A model generated the notes under the pieces. It made no database searches, was not told the DNA's origin, and saw only the letters and a list, made by a program, of their open reading frames with translations. The translations under genes were made by a program, and so were the position numbers. From positions 1 to 56,077 of the forward strand of contig NZ_FOUO01000015.1 in NCBI RefSeq assembly GCF_900114895.1: a stretch of 56,077 nt of DNA. The letters are read 5' to 3'. Shown piece by piece: positions 54,603 through 56,077 of this stretch. This stretch comes from Ectothiorhodospira mobilis (GTDB taxonomy: Bacteria; Pseudomonadota; Gammaproteobacteria; Ectothiorhodospirales; Ectothiorhodospiraceae). Numbering within the stretch: the stretch's first letter is position 1; the number at the start of each line of letters is the position of its first letter.

Positions 54603-55631
54603 TTACTTCAGATCGGAGAGCTTGAGCTCGACGCGATCCGCAACCTTCTCCTGCCACTCGTTGAGCAGCTCCTCCGGCATCGGGATCAGGCCGATGCCCT
54701 TGAGGTAGCCCAGATCGCTGATCATCTTGTCGCTCATGAACAGCTTGACGTAGTCAGCCATGGCCGGAACCTCCTCGGCGTGGCTGTTCTTGATGTAGAA
54801 CCACAACGAGCGGGAGACCGGGTACTCGCCCGAACCGATTGCTTCCGGCTTCGGCTTGACGCCGTCGATGCTTGCGCCGGAGATCTTGTCGGCATTCTCC
54901 TCGAGGAAGGAGTAGCCGAAGATCCCGAAGGCCTCGGTGTCGTTCTCGAGCTTCTGAACGATCAGGTTGTCGTTCTCGCCGGCGTCGATGTAGGCGCCAT
55001 CCTTGCGGATGTTGGTGTAACCCTCGCCACCGTAGATATCCATGTCCTCGGTCACGGCCTCGAGGACCAGTTCCTCGAAGGCATCACGCGTACCGGAAGT
55101 GGTCGGCGGGCCGTAGACGCGGATCTCGCGGTTCGGCAGTGAGGAGTCGATCTCGCTCCACTTCGTGTACGGGTTCTCGACCAACTCGCCGTCCTGCGGG
55201 ACCTTCTCCAACAGCGCCATGGCGATCTGCTCGCGGGTCAGAGCGATCGGGTCGTTAGTGGTGCTCTGGGCGAAGGCGATGCCGTCGTAGCCGACCATGG
55301 CCTCGGTGATGTCGGTGACGCCGTTTTCCTGGCAGCGTTTGAACTCGGAGACCTTCATGCGGCGCGAGGCGTTGGTGATGTCCGGGGTGTCCATGCCGTT
55401 GCCTTCGCAGAACAGCTTCATGCCGCCGCCCGAACCGGTCGATTCGACGACCGGGGTCGGCCACTCGGTGGTCGTACCCAGCTCCTCGGCCACGTAGCTC
55501 GAGAACGGGAAGACGGTGGACGAGCCGACGATGCGAAGCTGTTCACGAGTATGGTTGTCCGCGTAGGCGGTGCCCATGGTCGCGGCCATTACAGCGGCCA
55601 GGCCGATGCTTGATATGGCAAAACGTTTCAT
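54603..55631 (-). CDS. pstS: Periplasmic phosphate-binding protein PstS
   Basis: PstS captures phosphate in the periplasm and delivers it to PstC-PstA. The ATG at 55631 (AAAGAGG upstream) gives 342 residues with a signal peptide (MKRFAISSIGLAAVMAATMG, likely cleaved after AYA). LRIVGSSTVFPFSSYVAEELG and VESTGSGGGMKLFCEGNG carry phosphate-binding Ser, Thr and Gly residues, and PPTTSGTRDAFEELVLEA follows. The frame is open upstream to 55769 but that part is non-coding promoter DNA. It is the first gene of the operon and has Pho-box-like sites upstream. Confidence 0.96.
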   Translation of the reverse strand: MKRFAISSIGLAAVMAATMGTAYADNHTREQLRIVGSSTVFPFSSYVAEELGTTTEWPTPVVESTGSGGGMKLFCEGNGMDTPDITNASRRMKVSEFKRCQENGVTDITEAMVGYDGIAFAQSTTNDPIALTREQIAMALLEKVPQDGELVENPYTKWSEIDSSLPNREIRVYGPPTTSGTRDAFEELVLEAVTEDMDIYGGEGYTNIRKDGAYIDAGENDNLIVQKLENDTEAFGIFGYSFLEENADKISGASIDGVKPKPEAIGSGEYPVSRSLWFYIKNSHAEEVPAMADYVKLFMSDKMISDLGYLKGIGLIPMPEELLNEWQEKVADRVELKLSDLK

Positions 55632-55694
55632 CAGTACAAACCTCTTTTGGTATTCAACACAACGCGATTGCGGGAAAGAGTCTGATAACGGTTT

Positions 55695-55733
55695 GTGACA
55701 GTAGGATGAAACTGTGACAACGATTGCGTGACA
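55695..55733 (-). promoter_or_regulatory. Pho-box-like repeats upstream of pstS
   Basis: On the minus strand TGTCAC occurs three times, at plus-strand 55695-55700, 55714-55719 and 55728-55733, which is 64-102 bp before the pstS start. GTTTCAT-CCTA-CTGTCAC has the exact 11-bp period of two PhoB half-sites (consensus CTGTCAT). Spacing of the other copies (19 and 14 bp) is irregular. Control by PhoB under phosphate limitation is a reasonable inference. Confidence 0.5.
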
Positions 55734-55792
55734 GAGGGTAGCGGAAAGGCGGAAACAAAGGGAGATCAATGGGCCGCTGGACTTGACCCGCT

Positions 55793-55934
55793 TCAGTGGA
55801 CGGGTTCGGGTTTGTGTGACTGATGGTACTCGGCGTCGAATTGCCGGGGCGATTGATACCCGAGGGCGGAATGCCGTCGCTGGACGATATGCTGCCGAAT
55901 CGTATCCGTCCGGTAGCCCCCGTATAGCCAGCCG
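55793..55934 (-). pseudogene. IS3-family OrfB C-terminal remnant
   Basis: The end of an IS3-type transposase is recognisable as RRHSALGYQSPRQFDAEYHQ (about 55820-55882), which follows the usual pattern of that C-terminus. The normal FYNR stretch just before it is scrambled, apparently by small indels. Nothing of the catalytic core remains in the window. Confidence 0.65.
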
Positions 55935-56077
55935 TCAGTCGGGGCTGGCATGCTCCCCGCAACTCTGGGCCAGCGGTGCCCTGTGATAGGGCAGCAGTTC
56001 TTGGAGGCGATTGGCGGGATGATCCTGGATGCGCTCAAGCACATCGATCAGATAGTGACGGGGGTTCACCCCGTTCT
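55935..56077 (-). pseudogene. IS66-family transposase C-terminal fragment
   Basis: The minus-strand frame enters from the window edge and reads NGVNPRHYLIDVLERIQDHP then ANRLQELLPYHRAPLAQ, the C-terminal end of an IS66 TnpC-type transposase, which normally ends LPxxW-like. Here it runs on into a stop at 55935-55937 in DNA that belongs to the neighbouring IS3 remnant. The 5' part lies outside the window, so the fragment may extend. Confidence 0.75.

Overview
The window reads as GC-rich gammaproteobacterial chromosome, most likely from a sulfur-oxidising, halo- or alkaliphilic lineage close to the Ectothiorhodospiraceae (Thioalkalivibrio-like). The taxonomic guess rests on gene content: a type II sulfide:quinone oxidoreductase beside a form IV RuBisCO-like protein, an AsnB-type amidotransferase of the N-acetylglutaminylglutamine osmolyte pathway, a BCCT osmolyte transporter, and many gammaproteobacterial housekeeping genes (aceE-aceF-lpdA, minCDE, rsmJ, slyX, cyaY, aat, mlaA, mpl). 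No 16S gene is present, so this stays an inference.

Layout. 1-1224: remnant of an IS3-family element whose transposase has lost its first catalytic Asp. 1225-6070: a large CRISPR array (one 27-nt partial plus 65 complete, identical-looking 37-nt repeats, 65 spacers), read from the minus strand, with an AT-rich leader at 6071-6271 and an adaptation-only cas set (cas2 and a cas4-cas1 fusion, the hallmark of type I-G, formerly I-U). No interference genes are in the window. 8299-8806 is non-coding where effector genes would be expected. 8807-13319: osmolyte amidotransferase, response-regulator diguanylate cyclase, RNase T, dihydroorotase. 13562-20403: pyruvate dehydrogenase operon followed by a MotY-like protein. 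20418-29572: argG, mlaA, mpl, cyaY, rsmJ, slyX, a hydroxyacid dehydrogenase, a YccA-type protein, and a Rieske-fold protein that has lost all four iron ligands but kept both disulfide cysteines. 29773-29860: tRNA-Ser(UGA). 30089-39971: BCCT transporter, three chemoreceptors (two of them tandem Aer-like paralogues), a FapA/DUF342 protein and an NnrU-family protein. 39997-43704: a minus-strand cluster sqr - small membrane protein - yjbQ - RuBisCO-like protein. 43923-48790: minCDE, aat, a GNAT-like protein, trxB.

48948-56077 is a mosaic: a truncated alpha/beta-hydrolase gene, an IS91-family fragment, a broken fructose-bisphosphatase gene (5' truncated, one frameshift, one nonsense codon), an intact pstS-pstC-pstA-pstB phosphate operon with Pho-box-like sites, then fused IS3 and IS66 transposase remnants. 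Insertion-sequence debris on both sides suggests this segment was brought in or rearranged.

Functionally, the most interesting parts are (1) the adaptation-only CRISPR locus with a triplicated spacer pair and a trailer end cut by an IS, (2) the sulfide oxidase/YjbQ/RuBisCO-like cluster, which looks like one sulfur-metabolism unit, and (3) the cluster-less Rieske-fold membrane protein.
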